Positions 7,692 through 17,038 of a stretch of 64,000 nucleotides of DNA are shown here, one piece after another. This DNA comes from Bosea sp. 29B (GTDB lineage: Bacteria > Pseudomonadota > Alphaproteobacteria > Rhizobiales > Beijerinckiaceae): positions 2,720,001 through 2,784,000 of the forward strand of contig NZ_LR733817.1 of NCBI RefSeq assembly GCF_902506165.1, written 5' to 3'. The notes beneath the pieces were generated by a model. It ran no database searches. It was not told where the DNA came from and saw nothing but the letters and a program-made list of their open reading frames with translations. The translations under genes and the position numbers were made by a program. The first letter of the stretch is position 1, and every line of letters begins with the position of its first letter.

Positions 7692-8369
7692 TCATAATCC
7701 GAGCCAGTCGCACAGAATGCGCGGGAAGCGTCGATGAAGGAGGAATGCCGCCGCGATCGAGAAAACGCTGATCGCGCCGAGATGCCATAGCAAGACCATC
7801 GCGCCCGTATCGAGGCCGTGAAGCAGATGCAGCATGGTTGCCGGTAAAGAGAAGGCGGACAGAGCGGCGATAGCAATGACTGGTCCTCTCCACACAATGA
7901 GGCCGACCTGACTGAGGCCGAGGAGGCCGAAAAAAACGGGGACGCCGACAGCCCCGATGATCAATGGACATTGCGGGCTGCTCTCAAAGGCCAAGGCACG
8001 CCGACCCTCCTGGGAGAGGTCGAGGGCGATGGTGGCTGACTCCGAAACGATCCAGAGCCCGAAGGCGATCAGCGGCAGGAGAAGCCAGAGCCACGATCGG
8101 CCTGGGACGCGCAGCATGAGGACCGTCAGGAGACCTGTGGCGAAAATCATCGCAGAGGTCATGATCGAAGCGACGAACATCTGATCCGCCAGACGCGAGG
8201 CGAGATCGGGACGAAGAGGCTGCGCGAGCGCCAGCAGCGGCAGTGCGATCGCGAGAATGGCAGCCGCCCAGTGCCGGCGGGCCTGGATACGATTTTCGAT
8301 CTGTCGAGGCCGCAGGTCGGCGACGAGCCTGTCGATCAGCTCTTCCGTTCGCGGTCGTTGCCATGCCAT
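7692..8369 (-). CDS. NrsF-like anti-sigma factor (DUF1109)
   Basis: Six-helix inner-membrane protein of 225 residues resembling NrsF, the membrane anti-sigma factor that holds SigF-type ECF sigma factors in Caulobacter and relatives. The N-terminus RTEELIDRLVADLRP is the typical cytoplasmic lead-in, followed by about six membrane segments. Single cysteines are visible in SSPQCPLIIG and near the C-terminus. The ATG at 8369 is preceded by GGAGG at good spacing, so the longer upstream frame (to 8495) is rejected. NrsF genes normally sit next to their sigma gene; here none is adjacent. The Cys-tailed sigma factor at 96-752 is the only sigma gene in the window. Confidence 0.78.
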   Translation of the reverse strand: MAWQRPRTEELIDRLVADLRPRQIENRIQARRHWAAAILAIALPLLALAQPLRPDLASRLADQMFVASIMTSAMIFATGLLTVLMLRVPGRSWLWLLLPLIAFGLWIVSESATIALDLSQEGRRALAFESSPQCPLIIGAVGVPVFFGLLGLSQVGLIVWRGPVIAIAALSAFSLPATMLHLLHGLDTGAMVLLWHLGAISVFSIAAAFLLHRRFPRILCDWLGL

Positions 8370-8607
8370 CCGCCGGCCTCCAGTAGGAGATTCGATCGTG
8401 CCGGCCTGGCCTTCGCGCACCGAACAGGACGTGTCGTAGCGGCACCGGCCGACTTGGTGGTATTGTGCCGACGCGTGCATCCGCCACGGCCCCACCCCTC
8501 TCTTTCGTAAACAGACGGCTCTTTGTTACGGCAGTCGTGCGTCATGACCTCGAGTTGATCGAATTCGCATGATGGCGGCCGGTGCCCAAGGCCTCGCGCC
8601 TATGTTC

Positions 8608-9075
8608 CTACTGAACGTGATCGCTGGAGAAAGTCTCCGAAACGGCGCGCGAAACTCCCGGAACGATGATGACGACGGTGATGTCGTAGCGATCGTTTCC
8701 AGGGAGAATGACAAATCCCCCGTATGTGACAGTGTTCTCGATCGTCATCGGATCGAGCTGAACGGTTTGCTGGCCAACATGACCGAGGCCGCCGATCGTC
8801 GCGGACACGCGCGCATTCTCGACGCGGGCGCCAGTTTGCGCATTGAACACGGCAACAACGATGTGTTGCTGATGGCGCGCCGTTCCGGCGCCGCCGTGCA
8901 TCGTACTCTCCGAGTGAGTGGTTGGATGGCCTCGAACGACCGCCGCCGGCATAAGGCCAAGGTAGACGGCCAGGCCATCCGCCTGCCGATAGCCATCGTC
9001 CGCGATCGCCGCGCCGGTCGCCAACAGCATTGTGATGAGGATACCAGCGCGTTGCAGCCACGCCCGCACATCCAT
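8608..9075 (-). CDS. Conserved periplasmic protein of unknown function
   Basis: 156-residue exported protein: signal peptide (about residues 1-25, ending AAIADD), a segment with MPAAVVRGHP and His residues, then a beta-rich domain (VVAVFNAQTGARVENARVSATI; IENTVTYGGFVILPGNDRYDITVVI) that looks like an immunoglobulin-type beta sandwich. No function recognised. It follows the DUF305 gene by 73 bases and is probably co-transcribed with it from the box at 9744-9757. ATG at 9075 is preceded by GGAG eight bases upstream. Confidence 0.6.
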   Translation of the reverse strand: MDVRAWLQRAGILITMLLATGAAIADDGYRQADGLAVYLGLMPAAVVRGHPTTHSESTMHGGAGTARHQQHIVVAVFNAQTGARVENARVSATIGGLGHVGQQTVQLDPMTIENTVTYGGFVILPGNDRYDITVVIIVPGVSRAVSETFSSDHVQ

Positions 9076-9148
9076 TTGATCCGCTCCGGTCACGATCACA
9101 TCTCAAGCTCAACTATGTTGGAGCTCGACGTCAGCACATCCGTCCGAC

Positions 9149-9616
9149 TTACTCGCCGCGTCGCCGCAACCACTCACGCATCCGATCGATTTCGGATTGC
9201 TGGCTCGCGATGATCTGCTGCGCCATGGTCTTCGCGGATTCGTCGGATCCGAATTGAAGCACTGCTCGCGCCATGTCGATCGCGGCCTGATGATGCGGTA
9301 TCATTCCTTTGACGAAAGCCAAATCCGGGTCTTTCGCTTGCATCGCCTCCATCATCGGCATGTGCATGCCCATCATCGCCCGCATGTAAGCCTGCGACGC
9401 TTGCGGCAAGGGCGCCAGGCATGCCGACATGTGCTCGCCCATCGTGTCTTTGATCATACCCGTCATCGGCCCGCATGGCTGCGGTGCCGCCGCGACTGCG
9501 GGAGGAGAGGGCTGGTCCCCCACCCCGCTGTCATGGTGCGCGTCGTGCTGCGCAAGAGCGAGCGTCGGCGGGAACAGGAACGCGAATACCAGCATCGCTT
9601 TCAGCTTGGGCTGCAT
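9149..9616 (-). CDS. DUF305 exported protein (copper-cluster type)
   Basis: Secreted or periplasmic DUF305 protein of 155 residues. It has a signal peptide (1-22, ALALA before the cut), a spacer, a Met/His-rich stretch (MGMHMPMMEAM) and the DUF305 core FVKGMIPHHQAAIDMARAVL with the last helix ending QQSEIDRMREWL. The M-x-PHH motif is the family hallmark and a likely metal ligand set. The open frame runs back to 10081, but the ATG at 9616 has GAGGA upstream and starts the signal peptide. An FNR-type box lies 128 bases upstream. Confidence 0.88.
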   Translation of the reverse strand: MQPKLKAMLVFAFLFPPTLALAQHDAHHDSGVGDQPSPPAVAAAPQPCGPMTGMIKDTMGEHMSACLAPLPQASQAYMRAMMGMHMPMMEAMQAKDPDLAFVKGMIPHHQAAIDMARAVLQFGSDESAKTMAQQIIASQQSEIDRMREWLRRRGE

Positions 9617-9743
9617 GGGCAGGTCCTCGTCGTCCGTTCCGTCGAGCGATCGGGGTGCGCGACCGTCGGCGCTCATTTGCCGAAAGCGCTGGAGCAGACC
9701 GCGACTTCCATTCCAACAGTAGAACAGGCCACCATGGATGAAC

Positions 9744-9757
9744 TTAACTTCGATCAA
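9744..9757 (-). promoter_or_regulatory. FNR/FixK-type box in the DUF305 / carbamate kinase intergenic region
   Basis: Minus strand TTGAT-CGAA-GTTAA. The distance suits the minus-strand DUF305 gene (predicted transcript start near 9709). The rest of the 9617-10025 gap shows nothing else recognisable; whether the box also serves carbamate kinase, 269 bases away on the plus strand, is unclear. Confidence 0.55.
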
Positions 9758-10025
9758 GGATCGATCAGCGTCGGACCTCGACATTTGAAGTCCTGTCGCC
9801 CAAACCAGACGACCTGCCGTATTGGCTCGTGCGGTCGCAGCCACCCATGTCGAGCGGGGCATCGGTGACAGCGGCGCGTTTATCATTTGACGGGCTGAAA
9901 GTGGCCGAAAGCATAGGGAGAGAGTACTTCGCAACTGCCGTTTCGCCGACCGGAGGCATACCTTTCCCAGTCGAGACCGCGGCTTCTTTGCTTCCGTTCG
10001 CCGTTGGCCGCTTGGAGAGTTGACG

Positions 10026-10949
10026 ATGCGCATTGTTGTTGCACTTGGGGGGAATGCGCTGCTGAAACGCGGAGAGCCCATGAGCGCCGACGTTCAGCGC
10101 GCCAATGTGCGACAGGCGGCTGCGGCCCTCGCCGATCTCGCTAGAAACCACGATATCGTCGTCGCTCATGGAAGTGGCCCGCAAGTGGGATTGCTCGCCC
10201 TTCAGGCCGCCGCGTTGACGGAGGTTCCACCCTATCCCCTGGATGTCATCAGCGCCGAAAGCATCGGCATGATCGGCTACATGATCGAGCAGGAACTCGC
10301 CAACGTCCTCCCTCCGGCCACTCGACTGGCCACTTTGCTGACCCACATCGAGGTGGAGCGCGACGATCCCGCGTTCAGCCGTCCCGAGAAGCCGATTGGT
10401 CCGATTTATACGGCCCATGAGGCCGAAAATGCCCGCGCGGCGCATGGCTGGCCCGTAGCTGAAGAGGCGCCGGGCCGGTGGCGGCGCGTGGTTTCCTCGC
10501 CGTTGCCGAAACGGATCGTCCAGATCGAGGTCATCCGCATGTTGGTCACCGCGAAGGTCGTCACGATCTGCGCTGGCGGCGGCGGAATTCCCGTTGTCCG
10601 CGACGCTGCTGGCGACCTTCAGGGGGTCGAGGCCGTTATCGACAAGGATCGCGCCGCCGGACTGCTTGCCGCAGACCTCGCCGCCGATGCATTTCTCATG
10701 CTGACGGATGTCGATGCCGTGTATCTCGACTGGGGTACACCCCAGCAACGTCCGGTTCGACGAGCGCGGCCCGCTGAATTTGCGGCCCACCGGTTTCCGC
10801 CCGGCTCCATGGGTCCGAAGGTGGAGGCAGCCTGCCAGTTCGCTGCGACGCCCGGCCGGATTGCGGGCATCGGGCGACTGCAAGACGCCCGGGCGATCCT
10901 CGAGGGCAACGCCGGAACGACCGTCATATCAGATGAGGCCCATTCGTGA
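10026..10949 (+). CDS. arcC: Carbamate kinase
   Basis: Catalyses carbamoyl phosphate + ADP to carbamate + ATP, the energy-yielding last step of the arginine deiminase pathway and of related fermentations. The 307-residue protein has the amino-acid-kinase fold: N-terminal RIVVALGGNALLKRGE, the family motif VAHGSGPQVGLLALQ (about 47-61), ICAGGGGIPVV (about 179-189), VIDKDRAAGLLA, and the C-terminal FPPGSMGPKVEAACQF. ATG at 10026 with GGAG upstream. No arginine deiminase or ornithine carbamoyltransferase gene is in the window, so the carbamoyl phosphate source is unknown. It fits the anaerobic ATP-saving theme of the island. Confidence 0.95.
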   Translation: MRIVVALGGNALLKRGEPMSADVQRANVRQAAAALADLARNHDIVVAHGSGPQVGLLALQAAALTEVPPYPLDVISAESIGMIGYMIEQELANVLPPATRLATLLTHIEVERDDPAFSRPEKPIGPIYTAHEAENARAAHGWPVAEEAPGRWRRVVSSPLPKRIVQIEVIRMLVTAKVVTICAGGGGIPVVRDAAGDLQGVEAVIDKDRAAGLLAADLAADAFLMLTDVDAVYLDWGTPQQRPVRRARPAEFAAHRFPPGSMGPKVEAACQFAATPGRIAGIGRLQDARAILEGNAGTTVISDEAHS

Positions 10950-11013
10950 TCCCTTCTCCGAAGCCCGTGACGGAGGCTCCTCCCGTCCAGCTGAGGCGAC
11001 GCGCAGACTGAAC

Positions 11014-11027
11014 TTGATCTGGATTAA
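11014..11027 (+). promoter_or_regulatory. FNR/FixK-type box upstream of copB-like ATPase
   Basis: TTGAT-CTGG-ATTAA. One perfect half-site and one transition. Predicted transcript start near 11062, before the preferred ATG at 11160. Confidence 0.68.
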
Positions 11028-11159
11028 AGATTTCAGGGCGCGCGGCAGCGAGGTTCGTGATCAGGACGTTGTCGCTTCCCGGTTATGATCAGTGCGGCAG
11101 AGACACCGATTGCCCGCCATGGCGAAGCTCTGGCCGGACCACCTGACGGACGAGGACGC

Positions 11160-13262
11160 ATGAGCTCACCGCATTCCCATCACGACCACCACGATCATCA
11201 ACAGCACGCGGGCGCCAAATCCGGGCCTGATGCCGATCAGGGTGGCGCCAAGATCGTTGCGGCAGCCGGGTCCAGCCATTCGGATCACGCCGGTCACGAC
11301 CACGGAGCCATGGTCGCCGACTTCCGGCGCCGATTCTGGGTCACCTTGGTCCTGACACCTCCGGTACTAGTGCTCTCGCCGATGATCCGGGACTGGCTCG
11401 GCCTCACCGATCTTCTGTCCTTCCAAGGCGACGGATTGGTCCTCTTCGTGTTGTCGACCATCGCCTATCTCTACGGCGGCTGGCCGTTCCTGACCGGCTT
11501 CTTCTCCGAGCTGCGCAAGGGCCAGCCGGGAATGATGACGCTCATCGCACTGGCGATCTCGGCGGCCTATTTCTTCTCCGCAGCAGTCACCTTCGGTTTC
11601 CCAGGGGAGGCATTCTACTGGGAGCTCGTCACCCTCATAGCCATCATGCTGCTCGGTCACTGGGTGGAGATGCGCTCGGTGATGGGCGCTTCGCGCGCAC
11701 TGGAAGAGCTGGTTCGTCTCTTGCCCGACAGTGCGACCCGAATCGACGCTGACGGCACGACGCATGAGGTAGCGATTTCCGATCTCAAGCCGGGCGACCA
11801 CGTCATCGTCCGCCCGGGCGCTAAGGTGCCGGTCGACGGCGAGATCGTCGAGGGATCGTCAGGCTTCAATGAGGCGATGCTGACGGGCGAATCGCGTCCC
11901 GTCACCAAGACCGTCGGCGCGACGGCGATCGGTGGCGCGATCAACGGCGCGAACGCGGTCACCATAAAAGTGACCAAGACGGGCGATTCGACCTATCTCG
12001 CTCAGGTCATTGATCTCGTGAAAAAGGCGCAGGCAACGCGCTCGCGCACCCAGGACATCGCCAACAGGGCGGCTGCTTGGCTGACCTATATCGCCCTTGT
12101 CGTCGGCTTCGGCACGCTGTTCGTTTGGTGGATCTGGCTCGGCGCGCCCCTTGAATTCGCGCTTGAGCGCATGGTCACCGTCATGGTCGTGGCTTGCCCG
12201 CATGCCCTCGGCCTCGCCGTTCCGCTGGTGGTCGCCGTCAGCACATCGCTGAGCGCCAGCAATGGCCTTCTGATCCGCGACCGCGCAGCGTTCGAGCGGG
12301 CACGCAATCTCGATGCGGTCGTGTTGGACAAGACCGGCACACTCACGGAAGGCCGCTTCGGTGTCAGCGACGTCGTGCTGCTCGCAGGGGGTGACGAGAA
12401 TGCCGAACTCGCCTTTGCCGCCGCGGCCGAGAACCAGTCTGAACATCCGATCGCGCACGGGATCGTCGCCGAGGCGAAGCGCAGAAACGTCGCCATTCCG
12501 AAAGCCAGTGAGGTGAGCAACATCACGGGCGAAGGCATCGTCGCGAAGGTCGACGGGCAGGACATTCGCATCGTTAGTCCCGGACATCTCGCCCGGCAGG
12601 GCAAGCCCATCACCCACGAGAAGCTGAAGCAGCTCGAGACGCAGGGCAAGACAGTGGTGGCGCTGCTGCGCGACGGTGAACCGCGTGCGCTCTTCGCGCT
12701 CGCCGACATCATCCGCCCCGAATCCAAGGAAGCGATCGACGAACTGACGCGGCTCGGCATCAAAGCCATCATGCTGACAGGCGACGCGAAGGGCGTCGCT
12801 GAAAGCGTGTCGAAGGAGCTCGGGATCGCGGAATATTTCGCGGAAGTGCTGCCCGACCAGAAATCCGACAAGATCAAGGAACTCCAGGCCCGCGGCCTCT
12901 CCGTGGCGATGGTCGGAGACGGCGTCAATGATGCGCCGGCGCTCGTCCAGGCGGACCTCGGCGTCGCCATTGGGGCAGGCACCGACGTGGCCGTGGAGTC
13001 GGCGGACGTCGTCCTCGTCAAGAGCGATCCGCGCGACGTCGCCGCGATCCTCGGCCTGTCGCGCGCCACCTATCGCAAGATGGTGCAAAACCTAATCTGG
13101 GCGACCGGCTATAACACGGTCGCCATCCCGATGGCCGCCGGCATCACCTTCGGAACAGGCTTCCTGATGACGCCGGCCATCGCTGCAGTTTTCATGTCCG
13201 CGAGCACGATCATCGTCGCCATCAATGCCCAGTTCCTGCGCTTTTACCGCAGACACGGCTGA
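11160..13262 (+). CDS. copB: P1B-type copper-transporting ATPase, CopB class (CPH motif)
   Basis: Heavy-metal P-type ATPase that would pump copper out of the cytoplasm. The metal site in membrane helix 6 reads CPH (VACPHALGLAVPLV, about residue 345) rather than CPC, the signature of the P1B-3 (CopB) subgroup, and the N-terminus is a His-rich tail (SSPHSHHDHHDHQQH) instead of HMA domains. Also visible: the TGES actuator loop, DKTGT phosphorylation site (about 390), and the GDGVNDAPAL hinge (about 586). The ATG at 11160 has GAGGA eight bases before it; an upstream ATG at 11085 is possible. This copy is under an FNR-type box, unlike the CueR-linked CPC ATPase at 44771-47323. Confidence 0.93.
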   Translation: MSSPHSHHDHHDHQQHAGAKSGPDADQGGAKIVAAAGSSHSDHAGHDHGAMVADFRRRFWVTLVLTPPVLVLSPMIRDWLGLTDLLSFQGDGLVLFVLSTIAYLYGGWPFLTGFFSELRKGQPGMMTLIALAISAAYFFSAAVTFGFPGEAFYWELVTLIAIMLLGHWVEMRSVMGASRALEELVRLLPDSATRIDADGTTHEVAISDLKPGDHVIVRPGAKVPVDGEIVEGSSGFNEAMLTGESRPVTKTVGATAIGGAINGANAVTIKVTKTGDSTYLAQVIDLVKKAQATRSRTQDIANRAAAWLTYIALVVGFGTLFVWWIWLGAPLEFALERMVTVMVVACPHALGLAVPLVVAVSTSLSASNGLLIRDRAAFERARNLDAVVLDKTGTLTEGRFGVSDVVLLAGGDENAELAFAAAAENQSEHPIAHGIVAEAKRRNVAIPKASEVSNITGEGIVAKVDGQDIRIVSPGHLARQGKPITHEKLKQLETQGKTVVALLRDGEPRALFALADIIRPESKEAIDELTRLGIKAIMLTGDAKGVAESVSKELGIAEYFAEVLPDQKSDKIKELQARGLSVAMVGDGVNDAPALVQADLGVAIGAGTDVAVESADVVLVKSDPRDVAAILGLSRATYRKMVQNLIWATGYNTVAIPMAAGITFGTGFLMTPAIAAVFMSASTIIVAINAQFLRFYRRHG

Positions 13263-13395
13263 CGAGCGCTCACGGTCGCTGCGACCGCGGCGACCGGAAG
13301 GGCGGGCCGGTGCTGTCCTTCGGCGGTTGGGCGATCGTAGAGCAGAGAACTTGGCGGCTGATGTGGCCGGCGCTTCGCGCCCAGGCGGATCGTCT

Positions 13396-13409
13396 TTAAC
13401 GTCCGTCAA
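13396..13409 (+). promoter_or_regulatory. FNR/FixK-type box (TTAAC/GTCAA variant) upstream of DUF3141 gene
   Basis: TTAAC-GTCC-GTCAA. GTCAA half-sites are tolerated in rhizobial FixK boxes. Predicted transcript start near 13444, 35 bases before the ATG. Confidence 0.5.
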
Positions 13410-13478
13410 GGACGGGAACGCCGGCGCGGCGCTGGATCCGGTGCAAGTTCAGCCCGTCATGCTTCAAAGGAGCATCCG

Positions 13479-15254
13479 ATGCCGGTCACCAGCCCTGCGC
13501 AACGCGACGAAAGTGGTTCAATGCCCCCGGCACCGCTGGCGCTTCCGGCGCTGGCTTCTGCGCGATCTGACATGCGTGATCCGGCCTCGGCCAGGCACGC
13601 GGCAGGGATGCTGTTCGACCCTACGGGGCTATGGGCCTATACGATCGATGCATGGCAGCGATCGGTGCTGTTTTGGGATGTGCTGAGGAAGCGGGCGAAC
13701 GTCATGCTGGAGCACGAGGAGGCTGGCATGCCACCGGTGCTCACCTTTCAGTACGAAATGCTGTTCGATGCGAGGCGGTTCGAGCGCCCCGCGAATTATG
13801 CGCTGCTTCGCATCACGACCGCCGGAACAGAGCATGCGGACGTGTGCGTCGACGAAGCCAAACCTCCCGTCATCGTCATGGACCCCCGCGCCGGGCACGG
13901 GCCCGGCATCGGCGGCTTCAAGCGGGACTCGGAAATTGGCATCGCGTTGCATGAAGGCTTTCCGGTCTACTTTGTGAGCTTCTTTCCGGCGCCGAGCCCC
14001 CACCAAAGGCTTGTCGATGTCCTGCACGCGCTGCATCGCTTCGTCGACGAGGTTGTCGCAAGACACCCCGGTAAGACGCCAGTCCTCTACGGCAATTGCC
14101 AGGCCGGCTGGGCCGCCATGCTGGTCGCGATCCATTGCCGGGCGCCCGTCGGCCCGATCGTCCTCAACGGCTCTCCCCTCTCCTATTGGGCGGGAGAATC
14201 GGGTGCGAATCCGATGCGGCTTGCCGGCGGCCTGCTCGGTGGAAGCTGGCTCACGCATTTCGTTGGCGATCTCGGCGATGGCCGCTTTGACGGCGCCTGG
14301 CTCATCCAGAACTTCGAGACCTTGAAGCCCGAGGCGGCGATCTGGGACAAATACGCAAATCTGTACCTCGATGTCGATCGCGAGGAGGAGCGGTTCCTGG
14401 AATTCGAGCGCTGGTGGAATGCCTGGTATAGCTTCAGCCGGGAAGAGATGGTCGAGATCGTCGACCATCTCTTCATTGGCAACGAACTCGAGCAGGGCAC
14501 GCTCGACCTCGGTGACGAGGTGACGATTGATCTGCGCAGCCTGAAGAGCCCGCTGGTCGTCTTTGCCTCGTATGGGGACAACATCACGCCGCCACATCAG
14601 GCCCTGGCTTGGCTAAAAGCCGTCTACAAGACCACGAATGCGTTGAAGGAGGCAGGCCAGCGGATCGTCTACCTGACGGATCCTCGCATCGGCCATCTCG
14701 GCATCTTCGTCTCCGCGTCGGTCGCGCGCCTTGAGCACCGCGCCATCCTCGATAGCCTTGATGAGGTCGCCAGTCTCGCACCCGGTCTCTACGAGATGAA
14801 GATCTCCAACCCGACCAATGATCCCGACTGCCGCAAACCCCAATACAGCGTCGCCTTCGAAGAACGGCGTGTTGAGGACCTGGCCTTCAACAACCCGCGC
14901 AAAGCCTTCGAACGCGTCCGGCAATTGTCACAGGCGAACGAAACTCTTTATGGCAATTTCGTCAGCCCGTGGGTGCAAGCCATGGCTACGCCATGGTCGG
15001 CCGAGGCGCTCCGATGGCTGCATCCGATGCGAACCAGCCGCTATCTGCTGTCCGAAAAGTTTTCGCCCTGGATGCATGTCATAGCGCGGCTCGCGAACGC
15101 CGTCCGCACGGCGCGCATGTCGGTTTCACCCGACCACCCGGCGCGCGCCGCTGAGCGTGCGTTCAGCGAGCAGATGGAAGCAGCGATCGAAATCGCCCGC
15201 GAAGCTCGGGACAGCGCCGAGGAGCAGCTGTTCCGTCGGCTCTACAGTTATTAA
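13479..15254 (+). CDS. DUF3141 protein, PHA-synthase-like alpha/beta hydrolase
   Basis: 591-residue protein of the DUF3141 family, related to class III polyhydroxyalkanoate synthases. The catalytic elbow is GNCQAGW (about residue 205), a Cys-nucleophile lipase box as in PhaC. Asp and His candidates follow in the segments VVFASYGDNITPP and PRIGHLGIFVS (about 365-410), which match the PhaC spacing. Whether it makes, rearranges or degrades polyester is not known. The N-terminal 30 residues are low in complexity. Single gene behind an FNR-type box. Storage-polymer work fits the island, but that is inference. Confidence 0.85.
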   Translation: MPVTSPAQRDESGSMPPAPLALPALASARSDMRDPASARHAAGMLFDPTGLWAYTIDAWQRSVLFWDVLRKRANVMLEHEEAGMPPVLTFQYEMLFDARRFERPANYALLRITTAGTEHADVCVDEAKPPVIVMDPRAGHGPGIGGFKRDSEIGIALHEGFPVYFVSFFPAPSPHQRLVDVLHALHRFVDEVVARHPGKTPVLYGNCQAGWAAMLVAIHCRAPVGPIVLNGSPLSYWAGESGANPMRLAGGLLGGSWLTHFVGDLGDGRFDGAWLIQNFETLKPEAAIWDKYANLYLDVDREEERFLEFERWWNAWYSFSREEMVEIVDHLFIGNELEQGTLDLGDEVTIDLRSLKSPLVVFASYGDNITPPHQALAWLKAVYKTTNALKEAGQRIVYLTDPRIGHLGIFVSASVARLEHRAILDSLDEVASLAPGLYEMKISNPTNDPDCRKPQYSVAFEERRVEDLAFNNPRKAFERVRQLSQANETLYGNFVSPWVQAMATPWSAEALRWLHPMRTSRYLLSEKFSPWMHVIARLANAVRTARMSVSPDHPARAAERAFSEQMEAAIEIAREARDSAEEQLFRRLYSY

Positions 15255-15367
15255 GTGTCGCCGACGCCATCGCCCTGGGAATCTGACGGGAGGCCGACCG
15301 CCGCCCTGCGGTGGGCGCAAGCCTTCGCTTGATCCCGGTACTTTCAGTTGCGACATCCTCGCAAAAC

Positions 15368-15381
15368 TTGATGCGAATTAA
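15368..15381 (+). promoter_or_regulatory. FNR/FixK-type box upstream of small ORF and MFS exporter
   Basis: TTGAT-GCGA-ATTAA. Predicted transcript start near 15416, ahead of the small ORF at 15443. Confidence 0.65.
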
Positions 15382-15442
15382 AGATTCAGACGGGATCACC
15401 ACCTAGCTCTGGCGAGTAATACGCAGCTTTCGGCAGGTGAGA

Positions 15443-15676
15443 ATGGACGATGATGACGATGCGAGCCCATCAACGTTCGCTGCCCGGGTCGCGATCGGCG
15501 CTGACGTCGCGTCGCGTTTGGCGGACCATATTCTCCTCATCCGCAGTCGGCACGGCTTTGCCGCTTTCCCCGGCGCGGAGCATGTCTTTCATCCGCAATA
15601 TTCCCACGGCCGTGCGAGAGACGACAACAAGGTGGCTTCGCGTTCCGAAGGCATTCGGCCAGTCGTTTATTTGTGA
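15443..15676 (+). CDS. Small ORF, possible leader of MFS gene
   Basis: Encodes 77 residues beginning MDDDDDASPSTF, without recognisable domain or signal. It begins 27 bases after the predicted transcript start of the FNR-type box, and its stop overlaps a GTG start of the MFS frame (GTGA at 15673-15676), the usual layout of translational coupling. It may be a real small protein, a leader peptide or chance; the sequence alone cannot decide. Confidence 0.35.
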   Translation: MDDDDDASPSTFAARVAIGADVASRLADHILLIRSRHGFAAFPGAEHVFHPQYSHGRARDDNKVASRSEGIRPVVYL

Positions 15677-15741
15677 AGATCTCCGAATGTCGCCCGTTCC
15701 TGTCCGATCAGCCCGCCAGTCTAGTGCCAGGCCAAATCGGC

Positions 15742-16980
15742 ATGGCCGTGGCTGAGCCGGCGCGGCTAACCTGGACCGCGCTGTCGGCGGTGCTCGTCGC
15801 GATGTTCGCGATCACGGTCGGCTATGGTGTCGCCTTGCCGATCCTGCCGTTCCTGATCGAACAGGTCGCCGGGAAGACCGCGCCTCAGGCCTTGTCGTGG
15901 CATACGGGGCTGCTGACAGGGGCCTACATCATCGCCATCTTTGTCGGCGCTCCAGTCTGGGGACGAATCTCGGATCGCTGCGGACGCAAGCCGATCATCC
16001 TGCTGGGCCTGGTCGGCTTTGCAGCGACGACGGGATTTTTTGCCGTTACCGAAAGCCTTCCGCTTCTCTATCTTGGCCGGTTTCTTGCCGGACTTTTTGC
16101 CGCCGCCATCACCCCGGTCGCCTATGCTCTCATCGGTGATCATGCGCCGTCAAAAGAATGGCGCGCCCACCGCTTCGCGCTGATCAATATCGCCGGCACT
16201 GCCGGGTTCTTCATCGGTCCGCTGCTCGGCGGGCTTGCGGTGCGCGTCGCCGGCAAGCTCTGGGCGCTCTCGCCTGACCGATCGCTGGCGATGCCTTTGC
16301 TCACAGCGACAGGCCTGGCGGTCATCGCAGCAATCCTCGTGGTTCTTCTCCTTCCTGCAGGGATAGAACGCAACCGCGTTGATGCGCCACCCGACGCCGC
16401 ACAGATCGAGCGTCGCGCCATGGTGCGGCTTCTCGCGATCGCGCTCGTGGCCGCTCTCGCGATCGGCGTTTTCGAGGTCGGGCTGGCATTGCGCGGCAAG
16501 GTTCTCGGACTCGATGCCGCACATATCGGCATCATGTTCGCCGAATGCAGCCTCGTGATGGCCATCGTCCAGGCCTTGGTGTTCTCGCCTCTCATCAAAC
16601 CAGAACTCACGCGCTGGTTCATTGCGCCCGGGCTCGCGACCCTGTCCGTCGGGCTCGTCGTCGTCTCGCTTGTGAGCGGCTCGGTCTTGATGTCGATCGC
16701 CGTTGCGCTGGTGGCGGCAAGCGCCGGCATGCTCTCGCCAGTTGCCACATACTGGGCGTCCCTCGGCATCGCGACCAGCGAGGGCGCGCAGCTCGGCCGC
16801 ATGACAGCCGCAGCCAGCCTCGGTCAGGCGCTTGGATCGGTCGCGGGCGGCGCGTTGTTCGATTTGCCAGTCTTGCCCGATGCCAGCTTCGTCCTCGCCG
16901 CTCTGCTCGTCCTGGGAACGCTGCTCGCCAGCATGCGCCTGCCCCAGCTCCTGATGCCGGACACGCCCGCGAGCAAATAG
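15742..16980 (+). CDS. Major facilitator superfamily transporter (TetA-like)
   Basis: Twelve-helix MFS permease, probably a drug:proton antiporter-type exporter of the inner membrane. Motif A between helices 2 and 3 is GRISDRCGRKPIILLG and the export-type GRFLAGLFAAAITPVAYALIGD follows. A second half starts after the charged central loop (IERNRVDAPPDAAQIERR). The ATG at 15742 gives the normal short cytoplasmic N-terminus. The frame also allows a GTG at 15673, which overlaps the stop of the small ORF and would add 23 polar residues. Substrate unknown. Confidence 0.85.
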   Translation: MAVAEPARLTWTALSAVLVAMFAITVGYGVALPILPFLIEQVAGKTAPQALSWHTGLLTGAYIIAIFVGAPVWGRISDRCGRKPIILLGLVGFAATTGFFAVTESLPLLYLGRFLAGLFAAAITPVAYALIGDHAPSKEWRAHRFALINIAGTAGFFIGPLLGGLAVRVAGKLWALSPDRSLAMPLLTATGLAVIAAILVVLLLPAGIERNRVDAPPDAAQIERRAMVRLLAIALVAALAIGVFEVGLALRGKVLGLDAAHIGIMFAECSLVMAIVQALVFSPLIKPELTRWFIAPGLATLSVGLVVVSLVSGSVLMSIAVALVAASAGMLSPVATYWASLGIATSEGAQLGRMTAAASLGQALGSVAGGALFDLPVLPDASFVLAALLVLGTLLASMRLPQLLMPDTPASK

Positions 16981-17038
16981 CTGCTGGAGACGAATGTGCG
17001 CAACCGCGCAAGCCTCGTCGCACCCTTGAACGCAACTC

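Noticed and set aside
8551..8569. TTGAT-like sequence upstream of the NrsF gene
   Set aside because: Only one half-site (TTGAT-CGAA-TTCGC); not counted as a box.
11859..13088. Open frame of 409 codons on the minus strand
   Set aside because: Antisense of copB; no homology visible.
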